Shown piece after piece: positions 9,609-17,721 of a DNA stretch of 64,000 nt (the stretch's first letter is position 1; each line of letters begins with the position of its first letter). Source of the stretch: Duganella sp. CF458 (GTDB taxonomy: Bacteria; Pseudomonadota; Gammaproteobacteria; Burkholderiales; Burkholderiaceae_D); assembly GCF_900113115.1 (NCBI RefSeq), contig NZ_FOOF01000003.1, positions 186,001 to 250,000 of the forward strand, given 5' to 3'. The notes under the pieces are model-generated. The model was not told the origin of the DNA and ran no database searches. It saw only the letters and a list, made by a program, of their open reading frames with translations. The translations under genes were made by a program, and so were the position numbers.

Positions 9609-10052
9609 ATGACAAAAGCAAATAAATCGACCCCCGCCGCGGATGTCCTGCTCACCGAAGAAGAAATTCTGAAGATGAGCGAAAAGGACTATATGAACCC
9701 GGCCCAGATGGCGTTTTTCAAGAACAAGCTGCAAAACCTTGAAAAAGAATTGCTGAAAAACGCTGGCGAAACCACCGAACACCTGCGCGAAACCGTGCTG
9801 GTGCCGGACCCCGCCGACCGCGCCACCATCGAAGAAGAGCACGCACTGGAATTGCGTACCCGCGACCGCGAACGCAAACTGCTGAAGAAAGTGCAGCAAT
9901 CGATCGCGGCCATCGACAATAACGACTATGGTTATTGCGAGGAAACGGGCGAACCGATCGGCATTCCACGCCTGATCGCACGGCCAACGGCTACCCTGTC
10001 GCTGGAAGCACAGCAGCGTCGCGAGCTGAAACAGAAGCTGTACGGCGACTGA
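9609..10052 (+). CDS. dksA: RNA polymerase-binding transcription factor DksA (one-cysteine form)
   Basis: DksA inserts a coiled coil into the RNA polymerase secondary channel and, with ppGpp, controls rRNA and biosynthesis promoters. The 147-residue product has the coiled-coil region (about 35-105) and the globular DYGYCEETGEPIGIPRL end. E. coli DksA has a CxxC...CxxC zinc site; here only Cys110 remains, and the other three positions are Thr113, Ser131 and Ala134. The fold must therefore be stable without zinc, as is usual in Burkholderiales and alphaproteobacteria. The ATG at 9609 follows GAAGGTAAG. An upstream TTG at 9552 is less likely. A strong terminator follows. Confidence 0.95.
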   Translation: MTKANKSTPAADVLLTEEEILKMSEKDYMNPAQMAFFKNKLQNLEKELLKNAGETTEHLRETVLVPDPADRATIEEEHALELRTRDRERKLLKKVQQSIAAIDNNDYGYCEETGEPIGIPRLIARPTATLSLEAQQRRELKQKLYGD

Positions 10053-10070
10053 TCTGCCACAAAACGAGAA

Positions 10071-10096
10071 AAAGGCACGCTTAGGCGTGCTTTTTT
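10071..10096 (+). terminator. Rho-independent terminator after dksA
   Basis: AAGGCACGC pairs with GCGTGCTTT around a TTAG loop, with one G-T wobble, and runs directly into a T-tract. It lies 19 bases after the dksA stop and should end the xerC/GTPase/dksA transcript before the next gene. Confidence 0.9.
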
Positions 10097-10156
10097 CTTT
10101 TCTTTACACGTACGGTACGCCCTTATAATTTTCCGTTGGGCTACACTAGTGATCCT

Positions 10157-11491
10157 ATGGGACTGTTCTCCATCTTTAAAAAAGGCAAGGTTGAGGAAAG
10201 CGTCGTCGAAACTGACGATGCGGACGCTGCACGCCTGGCCGCGAACAGCGAACTGGAGCGCCAACGCGCGCAACAGTCGGACCTGCAACGCGAAATCGCC
10301 CGCGCCACCGCGATGAAGATCGACGCCATCGAGGCGGCGATGGCGGCGGACATCTTTAACGAACCGGAACCAGCCTGGGCCCGCAAGCCGCGCACGCTGC
10401 AGCCAGCTTCGGCCGCTGCCGCCAACGACGGCGCCACCCTGCCCCTGCTGGACCAATACACCACCGAACTGCTGGGCGATGAGGATGTGCCTCTGGAAGC
10501 GGCGGCCGCCGAAAGCGCGCCGATCGTGGAAGAGATCGCGATCCTGTATTCCAATGGCCAGGCGGAAGTGGCCGAACAGATGCTGCTGGGCAGCCTGCCG
10601 GACTCGGCGCAGGACCGCACCGTGTGGTGGATGTTGTTCGACCTCTACCAGGTATTGGGCCGGCAGGAATCGTTCGAGAACGTATCGATCGATTACGCCA
10701 GCCAGTACGAAACCTCGCCGCCGTCCTGGATTCCGCCCGCCAGCGCCGACAGCAAGAAGCCGGAAGTGGCGCGCGGCTACTCCGGCGTGGCGCCTACCCT
10801 GGGCCTGAGCGGCGTGCTGAACGCTTCGGTGGCGCCGCAACTGGAACGGCTCGACAGCATGGACGAGAAGAAGCCGCTGCGGCTGGACTTCTCGCGCGTC
10901 AACGGCGTCGATCCGGACGGCAGCGCCCTGCTGCTGGCAGCGCTGAAGAAGGTGCAGGCCAGCGACCGCGAACTGATCGTGGTCGGTGCCGCCGAACTGG
11001 CCGAACAGGTGCGCGATATCCTGAGCATCGGCAACCGCGACGTGGGCGAGGGACCGTGGCTGCTGTATCTCGAACTACTGCGCCTGCTGAACCAGGAAAA
11101 GGAATTCGAGGAAGCGTCGATGGACTACTGCGTCACCTTCGAGGTGTCGCCGCCGCCGTTCGTCGCGCCCAAGAAGGTTGCCAATGCCCCGCGCCAGGCC
11201 ACGGCGGCCGCTTCCGACCGCTTCATGCTGCCGGCCTTGATCGAAGGCGACATCGGCGGCCTGCTGAGCGCCATCGATGCCTACGCCAGCGAAAACCCGG
11301 TGGTGGTATTCGATTGCGGCCGCCTGGCGCGCATGGAGTTTGGCGCGGCCAGCGCGCTGCAGAACAAGGTGGCGGAGTTGGCCAGCGGCGAGCGCCGCGT
11401 CGAGTTCCGCGACCTGAACCACCTGGTCGCCGCACTGATGCGCCTGCTGGGCTATGCTGAAATAGCGCGGCTCTTCCCCCACAAGTACTGA
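10157..11491 (+). CDS. STAS-like domain protein of unknown function
   Basis: The product has 444 residues. An N-terminal basic stretch MGLFSIFKKGK is followed by a charged helical region (about 15-65). A segment with two similar motifs comes next (WWMLFDLYQVLGRQESFENVSIDYASQYE and LLYLELLRLLNQEKEFEEASMDYCVTFE), each after a low-complexity linker. Two STAS-like modules surround these: KPLRLDFSRVNGVDPDGSALLLAAL and NPVVVFDCGRLARMEFGAASAL. STAS domains usually mediate anti-sigma-factor or partner-switch contacts. The duplicated layout suggests an internal repeat. No signal peptide or membrane segment is seen. It sits between dksA and hslV. The function is unknown and the STAS call rests on motif shape. 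Confidence 0.7.
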   Translation: MGLFSIFKKGKVEESVVETDDADAARLAANSELERQRAQQSDLQREIARATAMKIDAIEAAMAADIFNEPEPAWARKPRTLQPASAAAANDGATLPLLDQYTTELLGDEDVPLEAAAAESAPIVEEIAILYSNGQAEVAEQMLLGSLPDSAQDRTVWWMLFDLYQVLGRQESFENVSIDYASQYETSPPSWIPPASADSKKPEVARGYSGVAPTLGLSGVLNASVAPQLERLDSMDEKKPLRLDFSRVNGVDPDGSALLLAALKKVQASDRELIVVGAAELAEQVRDILSIGNRDVGEGPWLLYLELLRLLNQEKEFEEASMDYCVTFEVSPPPFVAPKKVANAPRQATAAASDRFMLPALIEGDIGGLLSAIDAYASENPVVVFDCGRLARMEFGAASALQNKVAELASGERRVEFRDLNHLVAALMRLLGYAEIARLFPHKY

Positions 11492-11495
11492 GCAG

Positions 11496-11523
11496 TTGAA
11501 TTTTGGGGCTGCGGCCCCAAAAT
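11496..11523 (+). promoter_or_regulatory. Predicted heat-shock (sigma-32/RpoH) promoter of hslVU
   Basis: TTGAA at 11496-11500 and CCCCAAAAT at 11515-11523, separated by 14 bases, match the RpoH consensus (CTTGAA, 13-17 bases, CCCCATNT). hslVU is an RpoH target in enterobacteria. The -35 begins five bases after the stop of the preceding gene, and the hslV start is 31 bases downstream. The spacer and -10 also form a perfect nine-base inverted repeat (TTTTGGGGC/GCCCCAAAA). It lacks a following T-tract, so a promoter is the better reading than a terminator. Confidence 0.75.
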
Positions 11524-11554
11524 ACCGCGTTAATCCTCATACAAAGGCATTAAC

Positions 11555-12097
11555 ATGGAACAATTTCACGGCACCACCATCCTGTGCGTGCGTCGCGGCA
11601 CGGATGTCGCGATCGGCGGCGATGGCCAGGTCACGCTGGGCAACATCGTCATGAAGGGCACCGCCCGCAAGGTGCGCAAGCTGTACCAGAACAAAGTCCT
11701 GTGCGGCTTTGCCGGCGGTACTGCCGACGCCTTCACCCTGCTCGACCGCTTCGAAGCCAAGCTGGAAAAACACCAGGGCCACCTGTTGCGCGCCTCGGTC
11801 GAGATGGCCAAGGACTGGCGCACCGACCGCGTGCTGCGCCGCCTGGAAGCCATGTTGCTGGTGGCCGACAAGGATGCCACCCTGGTCATCACCGGTAACG
11901 GCGACGTGCTGGAACCGGAAGGCGGCGTCGGCGCCATCGGCTCCGGCGGCAGCTACGCCCAATCGGCCGCCAAGGCCCTGATCGAGAATACCGACCTGTC
12001 GCCGACCGACATCGTGAAGAAGTCGCTCACCATCGCTGGCGAGCTGTGCATCTACACCAACCTGAACCACATCATCGAGACCCTGGACCAAGCATGA
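11555..12097 (+). CDS. hslV: ATP-dependent protease subunit HslV
   Basis: This is the peptidase of the HslUV (ClpQY) heat-shock protease, a proteasome-like Ntn hydrolase forming a double hexamer. The 180-residue protein begins [14 protein letters not shown]. After removal of the short propeptide the Thr in HGTT becomes the N-terminal nucleophile. [32 protein letters not shown] and [16 protein letters not shown] are family blocks. ATGA overlap with hslU gives translational coupling, and the predicted RpoH promoter lies directly upstream. Confidence 0.98.
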   Translation: MEQFHGTTILCVRRGTDVAIGGDGQVTLGNIVMKGTARKVRKLYQNKVLCGFAGGTADAFTLLDRFEAKLEKHQGHLLRASVEMAKDWRTDRVLRRLEAMLLVADKDATLVITGNGDVLEPEGGVGAIGSGGSYAQSAAKALIENTDLSPTDIVKKSLTIAGELCIYTNLNHIIETLDQA

Positions 12098-13428
12098 ACA
12101 TGACCCCGCAAGAAATCGTCGGCGAACTCGACAAACATGTGGTCGGCCAGGGCAAGGCCAAGAAGGCGGTCGCCATTGCGCTGCGCAACCGCTGGCGCCG
12201 CCAGCAGGTGGAAGAACCGCTGCGCCATGAGATCACCCCGAAAAACATCCTGATGATCGGCCCGACCGGCGTCGGCAAGACCGAGATCGCGCGCCGCCTG
12301 GCCAAGCTGGCCGATGCGCCCTTCATCAAGGTGGAAGCCACCAAGTTCACCGAAGTGGGCTATGTGGGCCGCGACGTCGACACCATCATCCGCGACCTGA
12401 TCGACATCGGCGTGAAACAGACCCGCCAGTCGGAAATGGCCAAGGTGCGCGCGCGCGCCGAAGATGCGGCGGAAGACCGCATCCTCGACATCCTGCTGCC
12501 GCCGCCGCGCGATTTCGGCTTTGCCAATGCTTCGGCCGAACCGCGCGCCGACGACACTACCCGCCAGACCTTCCGCAAGCGCCTGCGGCAGGGCGAGCTG
12601 GACGACAAGGAAATCGAGATCGAGCTGGCCGAGCAAAGCCCGACCATGGAAATCATGGCGCCGCCAGGCATGGAAGAGATGACGGAGCAGATCAAGTCGA
12701 TGTTCTCCGGCATGGGCGGCGGCCGCAAGAAGGCGCGCAAGGTCAAGATCAAGGAAGCCATGAAGTTCCTGCTGGACGAGGAAGCGGCCAAGCTGGTCAA
12801 CGAAGACGAAATGAAGCAGAAGGCCCTCACCAACGTGGAACAGAACGGCATCGTGTTCCTGGACGAGGTGGACAAGATCGCCTCGCGCTCGGAGGCGGGC
12901 GGCGCCGACGTGTCGCGTGCCGGCGTGCAGCGCGACCTGCTGCCGCTGGTGGAGGGCACCACCGTCAACACCAAGTACGGCATGGTGCGCACCGACCATA
13001 TCCTGTTCATCGCCTCAGGCGCCTTCCACCTGGCCAAGCCGTCCGACCTGATCCCCGAGCTGCAGGGCCGCTTCCCGATCCGCGTCGAACTGGAATCGTT
13101 GGCGATCGCCGATTTCGAGCGTATCCTGACCAGCACCGACGCTTGCCTGACCAAGCAGTACCAGGCCTTGCTGGCGACCGAAGGGGTGCACCTGGAGTTC
13201 GCGCCGGACGGCATCACCCGCCTGGCGGAAATCGCTTTCCAGGTCAACGAGCGCACCGAAAACATCGGCGCGCGCCGCCTGTACACGGTGATGGAAAAGC
13301 TGCTGGAGGAGATCTCCTACACTGCCACCGAAACCGGCGACCAGACCCTTGCCATCGATGCCGCCTATGTGAACCAACGGCTGGATGCGCTGGCCGTCAA
13401 CGAAGACTTGTCGCGTTATGTACTGTAA
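12094..13428 (+). CDS. hslU: HslU ATPase/unfoldase
   Basis: This is the AAA+ hexameric unfoldase that feeds substrates to HslV. The 444-residue protein starts [19 protein letters not shown]. It carries Walker [10 protein letters not shown], Walker [12 protein letters not shown], the pore-loop region following [13 protein letters not shown], an intermediate I-domain of about 130 residues, and a C-terminus ending DLSRYVL, which fits the tail that inserts into HslV. The ATG at 12094 overlaps the hslV stop. Confidence 0.98.
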   Translation: MNMTPQEIVGELDKHVVGQGKAKKAVAIALRNRWRRQQVEEPLRHEITPKNILMIGPTGVGKTEIARRLAKLADAPFIKVEATKFTEVGYVGRDVDTIIRDLIDIGVKQTRQSEMAKVRARAEDAAEDRILDILLPPPRDFGFANASAEPRADDTTRQTFRKRLRQGELDDKEIEIELAEQSPTMEIMAPPGMEEMTEQIKSMFSGMGGGRKKARKVKIKEAMKFLLDEEAAKLVNEDEMKQKALTNVEQNGIVFLDEVDKIASRSEAGGADVSRAGVQRDLLPLVEGTTVNTKYGMVRTDHILFIASGAFHLAKPSDLIPELQGRFPIRVELESLAIADFERILTSTDACLTKQYQALLATEGVHLEFAPDGITRLAEIAFQVNERTENIGARRLYTVMEKLLEEISYTATETGDQTLAIDAAYVNQRLDALAVNEDLSRYVL

Positions 13429-13436
13429 GTACTGTC

Positions 13437-13673
13437 ATGGCTAACAAGCAGCTGGCAACCCGGCAGAAGATGCGGATCCGCGTCGAGCCCTCGCAGAACT
13501 TTGGCAAGCCCCGCAACCCGATTGCGGCGCTGGCCAAGGCGCGTGCGGCGGGTCCGCACGACAAGAACCGCAGCACTGCCGAACGCCAGGCCGCCAAGAA
13601 GCTGATCGACAAGAAGCTGGACGGCGACGACGAGGGCAAAGAGCCTTACCAGATCGGCCCGAGGAACAGGTAA
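13437..13673 (+). CDS. Small basic hypothetical protein
   Basis: This is a 78-residue Lys/Arg-rich protein (MANKQLATRQKMRIRVEPSQ...), eight bases after hslU. It has no signal peptide or membrane segment. The SQNFGKPRNPIAALAKARAAGPHDK segment looks like a conserved motif, and similar small basic proteins are, as I recall, annotated in Burkholderiales, but I assign no function. There is no clear Shine-Dalgarno, so translation may depend on hslU readthrough coupling. Its last 28 bases overlap the convergent patatin gene, which makes it less certain than its neighbours. Confidence 0.5.
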   Translation: MANKQLATRQKMRIRVEPSQNFGKPRNPIAALAKARAAGPHDKNRSTAERQAAKKLIDKKLDGDDEGKEPYQIGPRNR

Positions 13674-15904
13674 AGCGTCTGTTCGCCGTCGCGGGTGGCG
13701 CCGGCGCCGAGGAACAGGGGGCCGAAACGGGTTTCCACCGACAGGAAAGCGCTGCCTGCCTGTTTCAAGGCGCGCCCGGTGGCGCTCACCCCGCGGTCGA
13801 AGCCGCCGCCCGTCTCCAGCGAGAAGCCGGCCCGCATATTGCCGCCGAAAGCACTCGGCAGCGAAGCAATACGGCGCGCCAGCACCAGGCGGCCCAACAG
13901 GATGGTCGGCTCCTGGATCGAATCGGTCGGCGTGCCCGACAGGCGCAGGAAGCCGCCCAGCGTGACCGGCGAAGCGCCGGCTTGCGCCTTGGCCCATTCC
14001 AGCGACACGTGGCCGGCCCAGTCATTCCAGGCAAAAGCCTGCAGCGCGGTCGCGCCCCAGTTGACGCCACCGGTACCGACGCCCCTGCCGCTGCCCGGCG
14101 TCTGCTCGCGGCCGATGGTGATCAGCGTGCCGCGCGTCGGGAAGGCCAGCGAATCGAGCGTATCGACGCGGAAGCGGGCAAAGCTCTTGCTGTCGTAGAC
14201 GCGCTCCACCGGCAAGGTCGGGTCTTGCGGGATCAGGCGCCGCACCGAATTGGCCTGGCGCGTCACGCCCACCGACAATTCGCCCCAGTTGCCGAACTGG
14301 CGCCCCAGCGCAATCGACGCGGCACGCGTGCTGTAAGCCACGCGCGCCATGCGCTGCTCCTTCTGGAAGATATCGCCGGCAATCCTGCCGACCTGGGCCG
14401 ACGGCATCACGAACCATTGCGAGCCGGCGCCCAGCGGCTGCCACCACTGCACGCCAAGGCCGCGCTCATTGCCCAGCCGCCCTTCGGTACGCAGTTCTCC
14501 GCCCCAGCTATTCAGGGCCGACAGCACATGCATCACCTTGATGGCGAAGTTGTTCGAATCGCGGAAGTCGCTGGCCAGTTCGAGCCCGACGCGCATGCGG
14601 CTGCGGGCCCATTCGGCTTCCGTGGTGCGGATGGTGACCGTGCGCTCGCCGTCCACGTCGTCGATATCGGTTTCCACCCGCGCCATGTCGCCGCGGCCGT
14701 ACAGCGCCATGGCCGCTTGCCGCACCTGCTCGCGCGTGGTCGGCTTGCCGGGCTCCAGGCCGGACTGCTTTTCCAGCACTTCGGGATTGACTTCACGCGT
14801 GCCCTGGATCTGCACCTTGGCCAATTTCACCGGCCGGTCGGAATCCACCGGCGCCGCCAGGCGCAGGCTTTCCATGCCGATGTAGTCGCGTTCGGGCAGG
14901 GCCAGCGCAGCCAGGCGCGGCGCCAGTTCGCGCGCGGCTGCTTCGCCGGCGGCCATGGCCTTGTCCCAGGTGGAGAAATCGAGGAAGGTGATGCCATCGA
15001 GCTTGGGTGCGATCAGGATGTCGTCCTTGCGCAATTCGCTGAGCGAGCGCTGCACGTTCTGCTCGGTCAGGATCTGCAGCATCTGGTTGGCGACGCCCAG
15101 CGCGCTGCCCAATTCCTTTTCCGGCGCCAGCGTGGTGCCGACGTTGACCGCGATGACGATGTCGGCGCCCATGGCGCGCGCCATGTCGACCGGCAGGTTG
15201 CGTACCAGGCCCCCATCCACCACCAGGTGGTCCTTGATGCGCACCGGCGCGAACACGCCCGGCACGGCCAGCGAGGCGCGGATGGTCTGGAACAGGGGCG
15301 TGTTGTCGAGCACCACCAGCTCGCCGGTCAGCAGGTCGGAGGCCACCGAGCGGAACGGCAGCGGCAACTGGCTGACAGGCAGGTCGCGCGTGCCGCGCGG
15401 CAGCAGGCGCTGCAGGGCCATTTCCAGTGCGGCATTGCTGGCGGCGCCGGGCGGGCCCAGCACGCCGTTGCGGGTGATGCCGAACTCGATGCGGGACGGG
15501 ATCTGGATGTCTTCGTCGCGGCGGCGGAAATGCAGTTCGTCGCGCGCGGGACGGTCGGCCACTACGCTGTCCCAGTCGGTGGTGGCCGCCATGCGCTCGA
15601 GGTCTTTGACCGAGGCGCCGGCGGCCCAGGCGCCGCCGATCACGCTGCCCATCGAGGTGCCGACCACGATATCGACCGGGATGCGCATTTCCTGCAGGGC
15701 GCGCAGGACGCCGACGTGGGCGAAGCCGCGGGCGCCGCCGCCACTTAGGACCAGGGCGACTTTTGGGCGCTTTTGAACCGGTACCCCGGTGTCAGACCCA
15801 CTGGGTCCGACACCAGCCTGCAGCAGTCGCGTATCGGGGTACGGCTGGTCGGCAGCGCAAGCAAGACCTGCGCAAAGGAGCAGGGCTAGGACTACGCGCC
15901 TCAT
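13646..15904 (-). CDS. Patatin-like phospholipase, type Vd autotransporter (PlpD-like)
   Basis: This 752-residue protein has a signal peptide (about 1-17) and then a patatin lipase domain with oxyanion motif GGGARG (55-60), nucleophile GTSMG (Ser84) and catalytic Asp230 in VVDGG. A POTRA-like segment follows (about 345-420). A C-terminal 16-strand-type barrel ends in YLFLGPIW. That order is the type Vd (PlpD/FplA) design: a secreted lipase with its own outer-membrane pore. Its start overlaps the gspC stop by four bases, making it the last gene of the type II secretion operon. An imperfect palindrome at 15788-15814 lies inside its coding sequence. Confidence 0.9.
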   Translation of the reverse strand: MRRVVLALLLCAGLACAADQPYPDTRLLQAGVGPSGSDTGVPVQKRPKVALVLSGGGARGFAHVGVLRALQEMRIPVDIVVGTSMGSVIGGAWAAGASVKDLERMAATTDWDSVVADRPARDELHFRRRDEDIQIPSRIEFGITRNGVLGPPGAASNAALEMALQRLLPRGTRDLPVSQLPLPFRSVASDLLTGELVVLDNTPLFQTIRASLAVPGVFAPVRIKDHLVVDGGLVRNLPVDMARAMGADIVIAVNVGTTLAPEKELGSALGVANQMLQILTEQNVQRSLSELRKDDILIAPKLDGITFLDFSTWDKAMAAGEAAARELAPRLAALALPERDYIGMESLRLAAPVDSDRPVKLAKVQIQGTREVNPEVLEKQSGLEPGKPTTREQVRQAAMALYGRGDMARVETDIDDVDGERTVTIRTTEAEWARSRMRVGLELASDFRDSNNFAIKVMHVLSALNSWGGELRTEGRLGNERGLGVQWWQPLGAGSQWFVMPSAQVGRIAGDIFQKEQRMARVAYSTRAASIALGRQFGNWGELSVGVTRQANSVRRLIPQDPTLPVERVYDSKSFARFRVDTLDSLAFPTRGTLITIGREQTPGSGRGVGTGGVNWGATALQAFAWNDWAGHVSLEWAKAQAGASPVTLGGFLRLSGTPTDSIQEPTILLGRLVLARRIASLPSAFGGNMRAGFSLETGGGFDRGVSATGRALKQAGSAFLSVETRFGPLFLGAGATRDGEQTLYLFLGPIW
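15788..15814. repeat. REP-like imperfect palindrome inside the patatin gene
   Basis: GGTGTCAGACCC (15788-15799) and GGGTCCGACACC (15803-15814) are inverted repeats matching at 11 of 12 positions around a three-base loop. It lies in frame in the patatin gene and encodes residues 31-39, just after the signal peptide. I recall GGTGTCAGACCC-type palindromes as common dispersed repeats in Massilia-like genomes, but this window has only one copy that I noticed. Confidence 0.5.
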
Positions 15905-16482
15905 CGCGCTTGCTGTGCTCCGCCGGTTGGCTGCGCGGAGGTGGTGGGCGGCTGGGCCGGTGCCATCTGCACCGGCGGCGGCGCCATCTGCGGCGGCGCG
16001 GGCGTGCCCAATGGCGGCGGCTGCGGCGGTTCTTGCGGCCCGCCCATGCCCAGCGGCGACGCGATGCCGCCGCTCGAACTCACACCCTGGTCGCTCATCA
16101 GGTCAAGGCGCTTCTGCACCCCGCCTTCCATCAGGATCACATGGCGTGGCTGCACCTCCTTCACGCTGACGCCCGGCGACAGTTCGGAACCGACCGGGAA
16201 GGCCTTGGCCGGCTGTCCATCGGCCGAAATGATTGCCACGCTGCCATGGCCGCGGGTATCGGCCACCACGCCGCGCAACTGGTAATTGCTGACGGCGGCC
16301 AGCGCGGTATTCCCGCCAAACAGCCCGCGCGCGGCATCCATATTCGCTTCCGGCACCTGCGCCACCGGCACTGCGGCGATCGGGCGCTGCTTCGGCCTGA
16401 ATAGCTGCATGCCCCAGTAGGCCAGCGAGGCAGACAGCACCGCGACGGCGGCCACACTGCAGATCAAAGGCAAACGTTTCAA
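15901..16482 (-). CDS. gspC: Type II secretion system inner-membrane protein GspC
   Basis: GspC links the inner-membrane platform to the secretin GspD through its periplasmic HR domain. The 193-residue protein has one N-terminal transmembrane segment (about 5-26). An HR-like beta domain follows (about 50-130), with LRGVVADTRGHGSVAIISADGQPAKAFPVGSELSPGVSVKEV. The tail (about 140-193) is rich in Pro, Gln and Ala, where many GspC proteins carry a PDZ or coiled-coil domain, so this is a short form. It is the twelfth T2SS gene, sixteen bases after gspF, and overlaps the patatin gene by four bases. Confidence 0.88.
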   Translation of the reverse strand: MKRLPLICSVAAVAVLSASLAYWGMQLFRPKQRPIAAVPVAQVPEANMDAARGLFGGNTALAAVSNYQLRGVVADTRGHGSVAIISADGQPAKAFPVGSELSPGVSVKEVQPRHVILMEGGVQKRLDLMSDQGVSSSGGIASPLGMGGPQEPPQPPPLGTPAPPQMAPPPVQMAPAQPPTTSAQPTGGAQQAR

Positions 16483-16497
16483 TTCAATTCTCCAGGT

Positions 16498-17718
16498 TCA
16501 GCGCACGAGCTGATTGATTTCGATGATCGGCATCAGCACGGCCAACACGATCAGCAGCACCACCACGCCCATCGCCAGGATCAGCATCGGCTCCAGCAGG
16601 CCGGCGATGGTCAGCGTGCGGCGTTCCAGGTCGGCTTCCTGGGCGCTGGCGGCGCGGTCCAGCATGGCAGGCAGTTCGCCGGTGATTTCGCCGGCGCGGA
16701 TCATGTGGATCAGCATCGGCGGGAAGTGCTTTTGCGCCGACAGCGAACGGGCCAGGCTGGCGCCTTCGCGCACCGAGTCGCTGGCCTGCTCGACCAGGTC
16801 GCGCATGGCCACATTGGACAGCGTGTCGCGGCTGGTTTCCAGCGCGCGCAGGATCGGCACGCCGGAACCGGTGGTGATCGCCAGGGTGCTGGCGAAGCGC
16901 GAGGTATTCAGGCTGCGTTCGAACTTGCCGTACAGCGGAGCGGTCAGCAGCCAGGTATGCCAGCGCAGCTTGATCTCGGGATTCTGCAGCATGCGCCGCA
17001 CCACGAAGCCGCCGGCCACCAGGATGCCCAGCATGGCAAAGCCGTAGCTGCGCACGAAGTCCGAAATGGCCAGCATGATCACCGTCAGCAGCGGTAGCTT
17101 TTGCTTGGTGTTGGCGAACACCGACACGATCTGCGGCACCACATACGTGAGCAGGAAGATCACGATCAGGAAGGCCACCACGGTGACGATGGCCGGGTAG
17201 GTGAAGGCCAGCTTGACCTTCTGCACCAGCGCGTTGCGGCGTTCGATGTAGTCGGCAAGGCGCGACAGCACGCGCGACAGCTGGCCGATCTGTTCGCCCG
17301 ACGCGACCAGCGCGCGGTAGATTTCCTGGAAGTCGCGCGGATGGCGCGACAGCACGTCCGACAGCGAGGAGCCGCCCATCACTTCCGAGCGGATCGAGGC
17401 CACCAGGTCGCGCACGTAGGGGCGTTCGGCCTGCTCCAGCAGCGCGGTGAAGGCCTGCTCCAGCGGCAGGCCGGCTTCCAGCAGGCTGGCCAGCTGGCGC
17501 GTGAACAGCGCCAGCTCGGTAGTGCTGAGCTTTTCGCCGAAACCGCGGCGCGAGGTGGCGCCGCTGGCGTCGACCTGCGCCGCAATGGCGTCGACCTTGA
17601 TCGGCACCAGGCCTTGCGAACGCAGGTCGGCGCGCGCGGAACGGGCGCTGTCGGCGTTGACCACGCCCTTCTTGGTGGCGCCTGCCGCGTCGACGGCTTC
17701 ATAACGGAAGGCCGGCAT
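16498..17718 (-). CDS. gspF: Type II secretion system inner-membrane platform protein GspF
   Basis: GspF is the polytopic inner-membrane protein that the ATPase GspE works on to extend the pseudopilus. At 406 residues it has the standard two T2SF repeats (about 70-193 and 270-395) with FTRQLASLLEAGLPLEQAF and FASTLAITTGSGVPILRAL, and three hydrophobic segments. The start MPAFRYEAVDAAGATKKG is canonical. It lies three bases after gspE. Confidence 0.96.
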   Translation of the reverse strand: MPAFRYEAVDAAGATKKGVVNADSARSARADLRSQGLVPIKVDAIAAQVDASGATSRRGFGEKLSTTELALFTRQLASLLEAGLPLEQAFTALLEQAERPYVRDLVASIRSEVMGGSSLSDVLSRHPRDFQEIYRALVASGEQIGQLSRVLSRLADYIERRNALVQKVKLAFTYPAIVTVVAFLIVIFLLTYVVPQIVSVFANTKQKLPLLTVIMLAISDFVRSYGFAMLGILVAGGFVVRRMLQNPEIKLRWHTWLLTAPLYGKFERSLNTSRFASTLAITTGSGVPILRALETSRDTLSNVAMRDLVEQASDSVREGASLARSLSAQKHFPPMLIHMIRAGEITGELPAMLDRAASAQEADLERRTLTIAGLLEPMLILAMGVVVLLIVLAVLMPIIEINQLVR

Positions 17719-17721
17719 CGC

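Noticed and set aside
11501-11522. Inverted repeat read as a terminator of the STAS gene
   Set aside because: No T-tract follows, and the spacing and sequence match an RpoH promoter. The terminator reading is kept only as an alternative.
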